Source of the DNA: Cacajao melanocephalus
Lineage: Eukaryota > Chordata > Mammalia > Primates > Pitheciidae
Assembly: GCA_963573385.1 (NCBI GenBank)
Contig: CAUYLG010061926.1
Coordinates: forward strand, 1-64,000
Direction of reading: 5' to 3'
DNA length: 64,000 bases
How positions within the stretch are numbered: position 1 is the stretch's first letter; the number at the start of each line of letters is the position of its first letter. The position numbers and the translations under genes are program-made. Positions 23,214 to 34,986 of this stretch are shown in pieces. The notes under the pieces were generated by a model that was given only the letters and a program-made list of their open reading frames with translations, made no database searches and was not told where the DNA came from.

Positions 23214-25291
23214 CTTACTTTTGCATCACAAATTTAGAGCATTTGACAAATAGATATGGGGTTTCTCTGTGTCAAGTGTACTGAAGGATTTTATTATCAC
23301 AAAAGTCCTATAGCCAGAGCTGCCTTAAAGTCACAGAGCTGCATATATATGCAAATGAATGCATATGTAAAATCCCAATCATAACTAAAATGCAGTGTCA
23401 TGGATTTAGTCAATTACTTGTAGATATTAATTATTCTTCACTATTTCAGTTAGAGAAAACGTGTTACAGTCTGATTCGAAGCTTTGATTTTTAGTGTTTG
23501 TTTTTAGAGAGAACATGACTGTCCAAATAGCCAGATCAAATGTGATGGATCTCTTACTCAACTGAGTTAACACTCATTCCTAAACCTGACTCATTCTCCT
23601 GGCCTTCCAGCCCAGTTCCTCTTCATTGAATCACATTCTACATCTTCATCTCTCCTGTGACTTCTAAATATTAAAATTTTCAACATGATGACTTTCTCTA
23701 TGAAGTTTTACATGAGCAATTCTCTGTTCTAGAACACATTTTCTTTTCCACTCATTCTTCTAGGAAATACCTACAGGAATCAGCAACTTATTGCAGTTTC
23801 TTCAGCTGGGAACTCCACTCAATGATCTCATGGCCTATAGCTTTTCCCCCATAAAAGCCGGTGACTACTGTAGACCAGGAATTTTCTATGGCTTGTTTGC
23901 AATTGTATTCTTAGCACTTACCGCGGCGCCTGGCATACACTAGCCCCTCCTCAAGGTGTGCTGTTCTTGATAAACCTAATATAAGAGGTTCAGAAAATAA
24001 AGCGTATGGATTGTTTCCAATACTAAGAAATGGATGAGACAGGTAGCTTTCTGGAAAAGTTTACAGAATACAAAAGTTTGCCACAAACAGAAACGCACAA
24101 AGTATATCCTGGAGTGGCAAGTAAGTGACTTTCCAGAATGGCAGCAATGACAGATAAGGCAGAAATGGAAGCAAGGATCAAGTATGAATTTAAGGTGCAA
24201 TAAAAGAAAAGGCCTCTGCTTTCTGGTTTCCTATTCATTGTTTTAATGGACCTAAATATGATCTGTGACTTATTCCCTTGATAGTCCTTTTAGTTAAGAA
24301 CAATTGGCAGAGGCCAACATAGTGTACAGACTCCTCAGATGAGAGCGCTATATTACCTGAATAGAAATCATTCATACCATTAACTGGGGAATAGTGACCA
24401 AACTTGGTGCCGCAGTCTCTCCCATTTTCTTTTTAACCTTTTCTCCTTCACTGCCTGAGAAAAATCACTTCAGTTCATTCTCAGAGAAAATGTAAGAAAC
24501 TAAAAATCTACATGCTCTCAAATATTTCAGAAAGTTAATTTTTAAATTTGATTAAGAAATATTCTATTTTACACAGATAATGAGCTATATAAAAGAAGTT
24601 CAGCAAAAAGAAGGCATTTTTTTAACTAAGAATTGAGATTTTTCCACTATCCTTTTCCATAAGAATGAATTGAATTTTATACTAAAATTTTCATATTAAG
24701 TAATATACAATAAGGTCTGAAAAAGTAATGAATACAAATAATTTTTTAAAATCAGTCAAAATGTTTCTTTGGGACGTGAAAGATCAGTCTCTGGATATAT
24801 GTATCCAGAAAGAGAAAGCATCCTGATTCAGGCTCATTTAGAAAAATGGAATAAAGAATGTATTTATAAGACGAAGATGAAATTATTAGCCAGTTGAATT
24901 CTAAAGGAAAAAAAGAGAAAATAGAAAGGAAGCAGTCTATATGCTTTTCTGATCCAAGCAATGACTCAAAATTAGATGTGATAACTATGTGTAACTATTC
25001 GAATTATATAAGCATTACAGAAGAATAAAAAACACGTTAAAATAGAGGAGATCATGTGATAATAAAATAAGAAATGTGGTATGAATAAAAGGAGGAAGCA
25101 CTCTGAGATGTGTTATCTTGGTTCCTTTATTTTATAAATAAAAGTTAGATAAAACCATATTTTTATATTTAGAGACTTCTTTGAGCATGTAGATATGTAA
25201 GATTATCTAAACCTGCCAAATTGATGTCCCAGCCGAACATCTCTTTACTTCTAAAATGGTAGGGCAATAATAAAAAAGACAGCCCAATCTT

Positions 25292-25306
25292 GTCTCTCTC
25301 TCTCTT

Positions 25307-25339
<33 letters not shown>

Positions 25340-25347
25340 TTTTTTTA
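25292..25347. repeat. CT-rich microsatellite
   Basis: A pyrimidine run of TC units interrupted by TTTC, ending in eight or more T. The purine/pyrimidine asymmetry could allow triplex formation. Confidence 0.95.
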
Positions 25348-25911
25348 ATTGAATGAAAAGAGGAAATGCTCAGAAGTTCACAAGAGACAGAGCAGCCATA
25401 AACTCTCAGTTTGATCTCCAGGCCAAAGACATGTAGATAAATTCAGATTCAGCAAGGGCAGGATTAACACAAGACATGATTGAATCGGAGCAAAGACAGC
25501 CAGCCCAGACTCCCCTGCCTGATTTCTGGCACTCAATCCATTTTGATTGTACCTTAGCCAGGGCTTGTAATGAATTGAACATCTGCTTAAGTATATTCTG
25601 TATTGTAGCAAAATCAAAAGGAGGTGCAATGGGAGCAGTACTCGCATTCAGTCATTTTCCTTTTTAGATCTCTCATTGCATTTGCCGATAAAAAAAGAAA
25701 AAAATCATAGATGAAGAGAAGAGAAAAAACCATCAGATGCATAAAGCATATTTGAAAGCATTATTTGGCTAGAATGACTTAGAACACATGAAAATTATAC
25801 TAACTATGGAATCTTCATTTTAATGCTTCTAGATTAAAATCTCATTTTCTGGTAAGTATATTTGACAGGCAGATTTTTCTCTTCTCACAAGTGATAAGTA
25901 GCAGTATAGTT
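25348..25911. other. No recognised gene or repeat
   Basis: About 560 bases; open frames on both strands of 63-89 codons without recognised motifs. Confidence 0.5.
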
Positions 25912-26126
25912 CAGTCTAGGAGTAGGCAAATTTTTCTGTAAAGAGGATGATGATATTTTAAGATATGCAGATCAGTCTCTTTCACAATGTTACCACTTTG
26001 CTTGTAGAGGGCAAAAGCAACCACAGACAACATGCTAAAAAAAATTGATGTGATTGTGTTTCAATAAAACTTTATTTTAAAATAGCCAAACCAATTTGAT
26101 ATGCTTGCAGTCATCTGCCAACCCTG
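25912..26126 (+). mobile_element. hAT-Charlie-type non-autonomous DNA transposon (MER33-like)
   Basis: Terminal inverted repeats are still visible: CAGTCTAGGAGTAGGCAAA at the left and TGCCAACCCTG at the right. Inside are TTCTGTAAAGAGGATGATGATA and CAATAAAACTTTATTT, landmarks of a familiar short hAT family. Flanks GTATAGTT and GTTTAGAC could be a decayed 8-bp TSD. The family number is uncertain. Confidence 0.8.
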
Positions 26127-27005
26127 GTTTAGACAATTGTCTTTATCATGCATTATTTGGAAACTTGGAATCTGCAAGCCTTTGATATAAAAGGAGGAAA
26201 GTGAAGTAACTTTTTTTGTATACTGACAAAGATCTAAACTTTACAATTTAATATCAAATCTCAAAAAAAATTGAGTGGCATATCCATGGTGAAAGAGTTA
26301 GTAAATGCTTAAAACAGGATTCTAGCGTGATATATCAAACTCCAAAATCTATACTTTTATAAGTTCATCCTGCTACTCTTTTCAAGTAATTGGTCAAAAT
26401 TTAATAAGCAAATCAGGAAGTAATTAAGCATGCCTACTTGAAATAGATGTGTTTTATATAATTCCCATGACCCTCCAGACATGTGCTTAAGAAAATACAT
26501 GTTTGGAAGTAATCAGGACCCAGAATTCTGCACAAAATTTAGTTCAAATGCTCCATTCTTAATGAAAAATTTTATTTGCACAAAAGATTATGCACAAATA
26601 TTTCTTTTCTGTTTCATGAAGTATATTTACCAGTTTATACCTTGCCATTTATTTTTATAGTATTTTTTGAAACATGAAAATATATGTAAAATTGAAATTT
26701 TAAAAATTATTTCTATTATGATATTTCCCCTTTTGCTTTTTGTCTGGAAAGCCCATTCTGAAGACCAGATAAATATTTAAGAATAGTTTATTTTAATTTT
26801 AAAAATTACCTTATGATTTTTATCAGTCTGAAATTTATCTGGCTACATGATTTCAAATAGGAGTAAAACTAATTTTTTTCCATAAGTAAACTCACTAATT
26901 GTGACTGTGTTGAATAAACTGTCATTTTTCAAAAAGTTTGAAAGGGTTTATTTTTATTAAATACTATTTATATTTTTATTAAATACTAAAGTTTTACATA
27001 CCTAG
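26127..27005. other. AT-rich DNA, nothing recognised
   Basis: No gene or clear transposon. A short direct repeat of TTTTTATTAAATACTA lies near 26951-26989. Confidence 0.5.
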
Positions 27006-27296
27006 TGTGATGGTTAATATTGAGTGTGGGAGAGGCAGACCCACCGTTAATCTGAGAGAGCACAATCTAATCAGTTGCCAGCACCGTTAGACTATAAGCA
27101 GGCAGAAAAATGTGAAGAGACTGGCTTAGCCTCCCAGCCTATGTCTTTCCCCTGTGTTGGATGCTTCCTGCTTTTTGAACATCAGACTCCAAGTTCTTCA
27201 GTTTTGGAACTTGAACTGGCTCTCCTTTCTCTTCAGCCTGCAGATTGCCTATTGTGGGACCTTGTGATCATGAGAGTTAATACTTAATAAACTCCC
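27006..27296 (+). mobile_element. ERVL 5' LTR, MLT2A type, internally deleted and 3'-broken
   Basis: Starts TGTGATGGTTAATATTGAGTGT and keeps the AATAAA signal (27286-27291). Compared with the complete copy at 61571-62052 it lacks about 90 bp after GAGTGT, and its last bases are replaced by the foldback rearrangement at 27282-27498. Confidence 0.88.
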
Positions 27297-27498
27297 ATAT
27301 ATACTAATACTATACGGGAGTTTATTAAGTAAATCAGTGAAAGAACTACATCCTTAATATTCCATTTCTCTAGAACCACTCCTGGTACCAAAATCTGTAT
27401 TAGTCAGGGTTCACTAGAGGGACAGAATTAATAGATTTTGGTACCAGGAGTGGTTCTAGAGAAATGGAATATTAAAGATGGAGTTCTTTCACTGATTT
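27282..27498. repeat. Nested foldback at the ERVL LTR/leader junction
   Basis: Two inverted repeats abut. The first has 15-base perfect arms at 27282-27296 and 27316-27330. The second has 66-base arms at 27331-27396 and 27433-27498 with two mismatches. The 36-base loop (27397-27432) is the LTR end in antisense, reading TATTAGTCAGGGTTC. The LTR end, primer-binding site and leader thus occur inverted, and the binding site and leader again in the forward direction. Confidence 0.93.
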
Positions 27499-28020
27499 GG
27501 GGGTTTCTGGAGTTGACTGCTTAATATGATTAGATCCAAAATGCTGAGGACCCTACTTCTAATAGTATGGAGAACACTGATAGTCCTTGGCATGAACTGT
27601 TTAGACAGTTATGCAAAATAAATGCATTCGACACTCCTGATTCATCACTCATGAGAGCCAAGGAGTTTAGTGATTCTATACTTAATACCTTTGATCCTAT
27701 GTGGAGAACAGAGGAATATAATGAAGTTGATTGGTTGCTCCCAAGTTCAGTGGACAAAGCAATGAAATAAAATAATGAACTCAGGGATTCTGTCTCCCAG
27801 CTTCAGAAGCAGATACTGAGCCTCAAATCTGCTAAGATTTCCCTGAGTCTTACCTTCTGTAGAGAAAGAGCTGAAATTGTGGAAAAACAGACATAAGCTC
27901 TTATTATCCAAGTGTGTATGCATAGCCTTGCCAGGTGTCTACTGTTAAAGTGAAAGTATTGATTGGAAAAGAACGGGACCCTGAAACTTGGAATGGGGAT
28001 GTGTGAGAGGACCCTGACAC
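27433..28020 (+). mobile_element. ERVL internal region: primer site and gag-leader relic
   Basis: TTTTGGTACCAGGAGTGG (27435-27452) is the tRNA-Leu-type primer-binding site that gives ERV-L its name. It is followed by leader and part of a gag region. The match fades after about 28020. No pol, dUTPase or 3' LTR follows, so the provirus is truncated. Confidence 0.8.
27567..27770 (+). pseudogene. ERVL gag fragment, degraded
   Basis: A 67-codon open stretch belonging to the gag N-terminal region of an ERV-L provirus. It ends at a stop codon at 27768-27770, and the downstream gag-like DNA (to about 28020) is broken by further changes and deletions. It is a non-functional fossil. Assignment rests on the adjacent ERVL LTR and primer site and on overall resemblance. 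Confidence 0.7.
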
Positions 28021-28505
28021 AGGATCCTAGACACAGATCAAATGCTTCCTGACAGAATGACAAGTTGAAGCATGAGTGTTAAGATGTTATATGTTAATTG
28101 ACTGAAAGAAAAATAAAAAGAGATGGGCAAGTGCTGAGTATGCGGGAAGTCCCAGCATGTTGCTGGTCTTCAGCTGTGTTATGCATCGTGCACTGAGGTC
28201 CACTTTTGTGGAAGCAGCCTCAATCTATTCCCCTTTGGATCAATCTTCAGCTTTTTTGCCTTAAAAGTGAGGAGGTCTTGTGGAGTTAAATATTTCACTT
28301 GGAGGGGCTGAACAACTGTGTTTTCCAATCACAATGTTTTGTTTCCTGCTAAATTATTCGAATTAGGAGATTATACACTGGTCTGCTTGAGATTACTATT
28401 GTGCAAGAGGGTGATGAGGTTAGTGTGAGAAGGTTCAACTAGGCTGCTGCTTCTAACTCTAGCCAACGTGCTTTTATGTTGTTGATGGTTCTTCACAAAG
28501 AGGAA
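28021..28505. other. No recognised gene or repeat
   Basis: About 485 bases between the ERVL relic and a THE1-type LTR. May contain further unrecognised provirus sequence. Confidence 0.4.
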
Positions 28506-28846
28506 TGTATTAGTCCTTTTCCATGCTGCTAGTAAAGATATACCCAAGACTGGATAATTTACAAAAGAAAGGGGGTTTATTGGACTTACAGTTCCATGTG
28601 GCTGGGGCAGCCTCACAATCATGGTGGAAGGTGAAAGGCATGTCCTACATGATGGCAGACAAGAGAAGAGGGCTTGTGCAGGGAAACTCCCATATTTGAA
28701 ATCATCAGGTCTCATGAGACTCATTCACCATCAGGAGAAAAGCACAGGAAAAACCCACCCCATAATTCACTCACCTCCCCCTGGCTCCCTCCCACGACAT
28801 GGAAATTTCTTCCTTGATGTGGTTTGGTCACAGCCAAACCACATCA
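28506..28846 (-). mobile_element. THE1-type MaLR LTR, antisense, with altered 5' end
   Basis: Plus-strand start TGTATTAGTCC and end CAGCCAAACCACATCA are the reversed ends of a THE1-type LTR. Flanks AGGAA and AGCAA fit a 5-bp TSD with one change. The region expected to hold the CAAATCTCATCTTGAATTG block is missing and replaced by a short inverted copy of the LTR end. Confidence 0.9.
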
Positions 28847-28848
28847 AG
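28813..28848. repeat. 15-bp-arm perfect hairpin crossing the LTR edge
   Basis: CTTGATGTGGTTTGG (28813-28827) and its complement (28834-28848) flank a 6-base loop. The right arm includes two bases outside the LTR, so the inverted copy was made after insertion. Confidence 0.9.
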
Positions 28849-29189
28849 CAAGAAAGGCTCAAAGAACATTCCAAATGATGGCGAATACATCCACTAATGA
28901 CGTCATTAATTTAGAGGAACAGCAGCAAATACTTTAAGATATCGTTCTCTACCTTTACTCTGCTGTTTCTCGCACAGAGCCAAGTGTGGACTTCTTTCTA
29001 TTTCTTTTAGTTGGGTGAAATTCATTCTACACTTTTCATCGTTTATGTTTGGCTGAGGGCCCTTAACTTGTTTCAATGACTGTACTAATTGACTGTACTT
29101 ACAATTGACTGTACAAAAACATGTTTGCTTTATCATAAATTCCATTTTACTTCTGAGGAGGAGGTTTTAAAAATTTAAACTCCCACATT
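28849..29189. other. No recognised gene or repeat
   Basis: A short direct repeat, TTGACTGTAC, occurs three times or nearly so around 29077-29115. Nothing else recognised. Confidence 0.5.
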
Positions 29190-30250
29190 GACTCATTTAT
29201 TACAAGTTTCTGGATTGCATTTTGACTTATACGAGTTTTTGTCTTTTAATTGAGGAGTCTTATGCTATTTGTATTTATTGTCATCACTAATAAATTTACT
29301 GTTTGGATATCAAGTTTCATTATTCCTATCTTATGTTTCTTGCTGTTTTCTTTTTACTTTTTTAAGCATGAGCTATAATTTGTTTGCCTTGAATATTTAA
29401 CAAGTAAGTTTTAATTATACAAATGGTCAGCTTTTACTTTGTTGAAAAGAACTTAGTATTTTCTGTTTATCAGTGTCAATGATAAAGTCAATATTTATTT
29501 ATTCCTCCCTATTGTGATGAGGAAAGTAGGAGATTTTTATTTCTTCTTTAAATCTCAGTCCTCCACTTTTGGAGATACGATCCAGTAATTTAGAATCTGT
29601 TTATGATTATCATTTTATGTATCTGCTCTTATGATAATTAGTTGCATTTTGTTTTATAATTACATTTATAATGCTTGTTTTTCTATAACTAATTTAAATA
29701 GTTTTTCTACTTTCTACCTATAATGCTTTCTAGAAACTGCCCACTTTTTGGGGTCTTTATTGTGATGCAGTTAGCTAAAGGATATCTTCAATTAGTGCTT
29801 TCAGAGAGAGTATAGGAGACTATCTTTCCATTATTTTCATATTTTAATTGTACTTCGATAATAGATATTTTTTGAAATAACCTATTTCCTTCAAATCTCA
29901 AATTCTTGTGTTTAATGCTGAGGAGAAGGCATCCAAAAGAGCCTGATTTTTTGTTATTGTAGGTAGCAAATTTTGCTTTATTTATGTTGTTTACTTGACA
30001 CTTTTAGAATTTTCTTCTTATTCTTTCGAGATGAGGTTTTACATATTAGTCTATTTTGATTTATTTTGCCTTATGAATAGCCTACCTACATATTCTTCAG
30101 ATTGGGGTCTTTTACTCAGCATGATATTTTATTCTATTTTTATTATTACTTCTGCTCCACATTTTCCAGTCTCTTTTTCTGGAATTCCAGTATTCTGTAT
30201 AATCCTCTCTACTTTCTATAATGATTACTTAATGTATCTTATTTAAGACA
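29190..30250 (-). mobile_element. Old L1-like sequence, antisense, heavily degraded
   Basis: T-rich blocks such as TTTTAATTGAGGAGTCTTATG and TTACTGTTTGGATATCAAG resemble antisense old-L1 ORF2, and 29990-30250 resembles the family seen at 6960-7700. Divergence is high and limits are rough. Confidence 0.35.
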
Positions 30251-30530
30251 TTCTAACTTGGATTTTCTGTTAGAGCAACCTAACCTAATATGAATAGATA
30301 CAATAGATATACATTTTCAGTACCACTTCAGCAGCACAAAGCGTAAGACAAGTTAGCAATTTCGACAGTGCCAGTTTATCTCTTCTTGCTTGGGGAAAAT
30401 GCCTTACTGCGGACAGCTATCAATGGTTCCTGTTCTGTTTTGCCTGCCTTCACTCCTGGTTCACAATATGTCTGTCTCTGATATTCTTTTTGGTGCTGCT
30501 GTCTGAAATATCAGTGACAGGGTCTGCCAG

Positions 30531-30606
30531 ATCAAGAAGAAAGTTCATCATCTTTCAGACTTTCTGCCTGGTGTATTTCTCTCACAGATTCTTCCAAATA
30601 TGCTTC
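30531..30606 (+). repeat. 76-bp dispersed duplicate, copy 1
   Basis: From ATCAAGAAGAAAG to AAATATGCTTC. It recurs at 33978-34053 with a single mismatch, in the same orientation, 3.4 kb away. It is not part of any repeat family I recognise. Confidence 0.95.
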
Positions 30607-30872
30607 TCATCTGGGACACAAAGGAAAACTCATTTGGAGCACTTGATCTCAATCCCAAGCCCTATTTTGGCTGTAAGTCTCTGCTGTGCTCTTTCTGAGT
30701 TGGGCATGTTAGAAGGATTTTACCAGAATTTCTTGAAAATAATTCTTATCAAAACTATTTTATCAGAAGAAAGATTTAGTGTTTTTATTTAATCTCATCA
30801 TATCTTTATCCAGTTTTCATGGGAAAGTTTTAGCATGCAGATAGTATTTTCTTTTGTTTTTTTTTCTCTCTC

Positions 30873-31166
30873 TTTTTTTTTTTTTTTTTGATGGATTCTC
30901 TTTGTCGCCTAGGCTGGAGTGCACTGGGGTGATTTTGGCTCTCTGAAACATCTGCCTCCTGGGTTCAAGTGATTCTCCTGCCTCAGCCTATCCAGTGGCT
31001 ATAACTGCAGGCATGTGCCATCACACCTGGCTAATTTTTGTTTTTTCAGTAGAGACGGGGTTTTACCATATTGGTCAGGGTGGTCTTGAACTCCTGACCT
31101 CAAGGATCAGCCAGCCTTGGGCTCCCAAGGTGCTGGGATTACAAGCGTGAGCCACCGTGCCTGGCC
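30873..31166 (-). mobile_element. Alu, full length, antisense
   Basis: T tail at 30873-30889, then an antisense Alu ending CACCGTGCCTGGCC. Moderately diverged, probably AluS or AluJ. Confidence 0.95.
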
Positions 31167-31344
31167 AGAGAAGGTACACTTAGAAGGCCCCAGCAAGATA
31201 TGAATTCTATATTTTACAATAAAGCAAAGCAGAGAAAGTAAGAGGATCTCCTTTGGATATTTTAAATGTTTAAATCTAAGTTTAGAACCTGGCATTATTT
31301 AGACATCTGTGTTCAAATTATTGACTTCTTAAAAACTCTGTTTT

Positions 31345-31715
31345 AAAAAATTCATTTTAGTTGACAAGGAAAAACTGTATATACAGTGCTTATGGTATAC
31401 AGCATGATGCTTTTTTACATGTACACATTGTAAAATGGCTATGTGGCTATGTCAAGCCATTTAACATATGACTTACTTCAAATATGGATTGTTTTCTTTT
31501 GTAATGAGAAGACTTTAAATCTACTCTCTTAGCAATTTTCAAATATTAAATATATTACTGTTAACTATAGTCACCATGATGTACAATTGATGTCTTGAAC
31601 TTACTCCTCGTGTCCAGTGGAAATACTGTGTGTCCTTTGAACTCATATATACTCAGTCCCCAGACAACCCCACCAGCCTCTGGTAAACACGATTTTGCTC
31701 TGTTTCTGTGACTTA
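31345..31715 (-). mobile_element. L1 (L1MA/MB-type) 3'UTR, antisense
   Basis: Blocks TTACATGTACACATTG, ACTGTTAACTATAGTCACC and GTCTTGAACTTACTCCT are the antisense of older L1 3' ends. The copy at 63546-64000 shows the same landmarks. Confidence 0.8.
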
Positions 31716-31821
31716 CTGAAAACTCTTAACCCTTAGTAGTAATGAGAAATTATTGGTTTTCAATTAACAGTGAGGTCTCAGACAAAAAAAAACAAAACAT
31801 GTTAGTTATAAATAAATGTAT

Positions 31822-32153
<332 letters not shown>

Positions 32154-32800
32154 AATTTCCTTTCTTAAAAAAAAAGAAATGGCTACTAAAATATTTAAAA
32201 TCACACATGTGGCTTTCACGTGTGACACGTTTGATTTTCATAAGATGAAAATTATGTAGAAAACCAGCAAGGCCCGTCTACTGTTGCAAAGATGTCAGCT
32301 TCCATTCTGAGTGAACTGCAACATCTGAACAATCACCGAGTTTGAAGCAGAGAACATTCGTGCTAACATAATATTTAAAAGGGTCTCTGTTTGGTGTTTT
32401 GACCCCGGGTACTAATGAAGCAAAGGTAAAGTCAGGAAAATTAGTCCAAAGGCTATTTTATCAATCGACGCAAGAGATGATGGTAACTACAATCAGAACA
32501 ATCAGTAAGAGATAACGTCTTCTGGAAATCACAACAAATATAAAAGGGATAAAAAGCAAGAGAAAAAAATAATAAAAATAGGAATAACTCTAGGAGGTTC
32601 AGAGAGGGGATAAAATAAATAATAATAATAATAAAGACAGACAATTTCCCAAATCTAAGAATGAGTTTTCAGTTTGGAGAAGTCACTAATTAAAAAAGCA
32701 ATCATCAATAAGATGCACTGTTTCATAATTCAGGCACTCAAAAAAATAAAATGGATATACTAAAAACATATGAAGGAGGAACAAAACAGATCACCTACTA
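32154..32800. other. No recognised gene; ATA-rich simple repeat near 32617
   Basis: Contains a short AAT/ATA simple repeat at about 32617-32634. Nothing else recognised. Confidence 0.5.
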
Positions 32801-33046
<246 letters not shown>

Positions 33047-33061
33047 AGAATTTGAAATTAG

Positions 33062-33604
33062 AGTGCTCGGTGGAAACTTTGAATACTAATAGAATATTGA
33101 GTACTAGTTGAGTATCTAAAGCAGAGAAGAAAGCCCAAGGAGAATAATTTTGCACAAGGAGTCCACAGCAGCTACTGCAGACGACAAAGAAGGAGGCAAA
33201 GCTCTGTGTGTATTAAGGGATAGGAAGTGAAATTAACGGCATGCTAGTATCTGCACTTTAAATATTAGGAAAACTTAGTGACACGAGTTTGATGGGGCTT
33301 TTAGAACAAAGGTATAAAGATATTTAAGCAAATATAAAATCAATATGTGAGGAAATTTGAAAACTAGCATGTAAGCAGTGAATTAGAACATAAACACTGA
33401 TAGGATTAAATCCCCAAATTGTGATAATATTATATTGATACAATGGGTGAAGGGAACATACAAGTATATAACGAAGTTTAACCCTTATCTGCTATTATAG
33501 GAATTTGATAGATAATGCCTGAAATTGATAAATATGTATGAATACAAATTTATATAAAATATAAACACATTACTATTTCCTAAATATATTTAAAAATATA
33601 GACA
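33062..33604. other. No recognised gene or repeat
   Basis: AT-rich DNA between two Alus. Nothing recognised. Confidence 0.5.
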
Positions 33605-33892
33605 GGCCAGATGTGGTTGTCCATACCTGTAATCCCAGCACTTTGGGAGGCCAAGGCAGATGGATCACGAGGTTAGGACTTCGAGACCAGCCTGGCCAAA
33701 ATGCTGAAACCCCATTTCTATTAAAAATACAAAAATTAGCCAGGTGCAGTGGAGGGCAACTGTAATCCCAGTTACTCAGGAGGGAGGCTGAGGCCAGAGA
33801 ATTACTTGAACCTTGGAGGTGGAGGCTGCAGTGAGCCAAGGTCACACCACTGCACTCCAGCTTGAATTACAGACAAGACTCTATCTCGAAAA
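33605..33892 (+). mobile_element. Alu, full length, sense
   Basis: Starts GGCCAGATGTGG and ends CTATCTCGAAAA, followed by an ATAC-rich degenerate tail to about 33925. CACGAGGTTAGGACTTCGAG favours an AluY/Sc-like type, not certain. Confidence 0.95.
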
Positions 33893-33977
33893 TATATATA
33901 CATATATACATATAAACATAAACATAGATAAATAGATGAAGGTAAACATCAAAAGAAATAGAAACGATTTGTTTCTC

Positions 33978-34053
33978 ATCAAGAAGAAAGTTCATCATCT
34001 TTCAGACTTTCTGCCTGGTGTATTTCTCTCACAGATTCTTCTAAATATGCTTC
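33978..34053 (+). repeat. 76-bp dispersed duplicate, copy 2
   Basis: Identical to 30531-30606 except one C-to-T change. Outside these limits the two loci differ. It lies just downstream of the Alu tail at 33605-33925. No A tail or TSD typical of retrotransposition is seen. Confidence 0.95.
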
Positions 34054-34189
34054 GCTCTGGAGCAACTACATTCTCACATAACTGTGGAGCCCCCCTCATG
34101 AACACAGAAACTTTCCTGACACTGCTACAGGACTTGGATGTACACCCATGCAACTTTCTTTAGCCAGTGGAGTGGTAGGAGGCATTAGA

Positions 34190-34481
34190 CACACACACAG
34201 TCTTTAAACATACTTTTGGCATTTTGCTTGCCTATTTGTGCTTTTCAGATCCACCAAGAAAAGAACAGAATGCTACTGGAGAATGTAGAAACCTGTGGTG
34301 TCAACTTGAACCCAACTTTTACCATGTAGTCAAGCCCAGATTATTCCAGTCAAGTCCGAGGAGCCACAATTGGTCAACTCGTGAGTAAGAAAATGAGTGG
34401 CAGCTGCCATAAGCCAAGAAAAATATGATTGTAGTAAGACACTGAGAGCTTTGAAGTTGAGTAATCAAAATTAACTAATAC
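34190..34481 (+). mobile_element. Old LTR-like sequence (MLT1-like 3' part)
   Basis: Landmarks such as CAACTCGTGAGTAAGAAAAT, AGACACTGAGAGCTTTG and a final TTAACTAATAC resemble the 3' half of an old MaLR/ERVL LTR. The 5' end is not definable. Confidence 0.4.
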
Positions 34482-34673
34482 TCTACATTTATGATACATA
34501 TATTATGAGCAAATTTATCAAAACAAATTTTATGCCAATTAAAAATAATAGTTACAAAAAAGGAATCAGTGGGGAAGTTAGGATTCCACACACTGGAGCT
34601 TCACCTGCTCAGATAAAGCAGTCATGTATCTATCTTATCTGTTTACTTCATTCTGACATTAAAATCTGTTCTC

Positions 34674-34971
34674 AGCCAGGCATGATGGCTCACATCTGTA
34701 ACCCTAGTGTTTTGGGAGGCCAAGGTGGGAGGACTGCTTGTGCCCACCAGCCTAGGCAACATAGTAAGACCCTGTCTCTGCAAAAGATTAAAAAATTAGT
34801 TGGGCATGGTGGCTCATGCCTGTGATCCAAGCTACTTGGGAGGCTGAGGCAGGAGGATCATTTCAGCCCAGGAGGTTAAGGGCGCAGTGAGCCATAATTG
34901 AGCCACTGCACTTCAGGCAGGGCAATGGAGCCAGACTCTGTGTCAAAAATGAAAAGAGAAAAGAGGAAAAG
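34674..34971 (+). mobile_element. AluJ, full length, sense
   Basis: Both arms are present with many old changes (GCAACATAGTAAGACCC, ATCATTTCAGCCCAGGAGG) that favour AluJ. TSD AAAATCTGTTCTC at 34661-34673 and, with one extra G, at about 34972-34985. Confidence 0.95.
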
Positions 34972-34986
34972 AAAAGTCTGTTCTCT

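Larger units (their letters stand above)
21248..25290. other. Four kb with almost no recognised repeats or genes
   Basis: This is one of the longest stretches here without a clear transposon. It contains the dispersed direct repeat at 22280 and 23158 and an L2/MIR-like end near 23890-23945. No exon with convincing splice sites and open frame is seen. Old conserved non-coding DNA is possible but cannot be judged from one sequence. Confidence 0.4.

Noticed and set aside
27567..27770. Possibility of a functional, domesticated ERVL gag
   Set aside because: The frame is a short fragment, the following region is broken, and the LTR is deleted and rearranged. Nothing suggests retention for function.
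30318..30345. Short resemblance to the start of U6 small nuclear RNA (CTTCAGCAGCACA)
   Set aside because: Only about a dozen bases match and the rest of U6 is absent.
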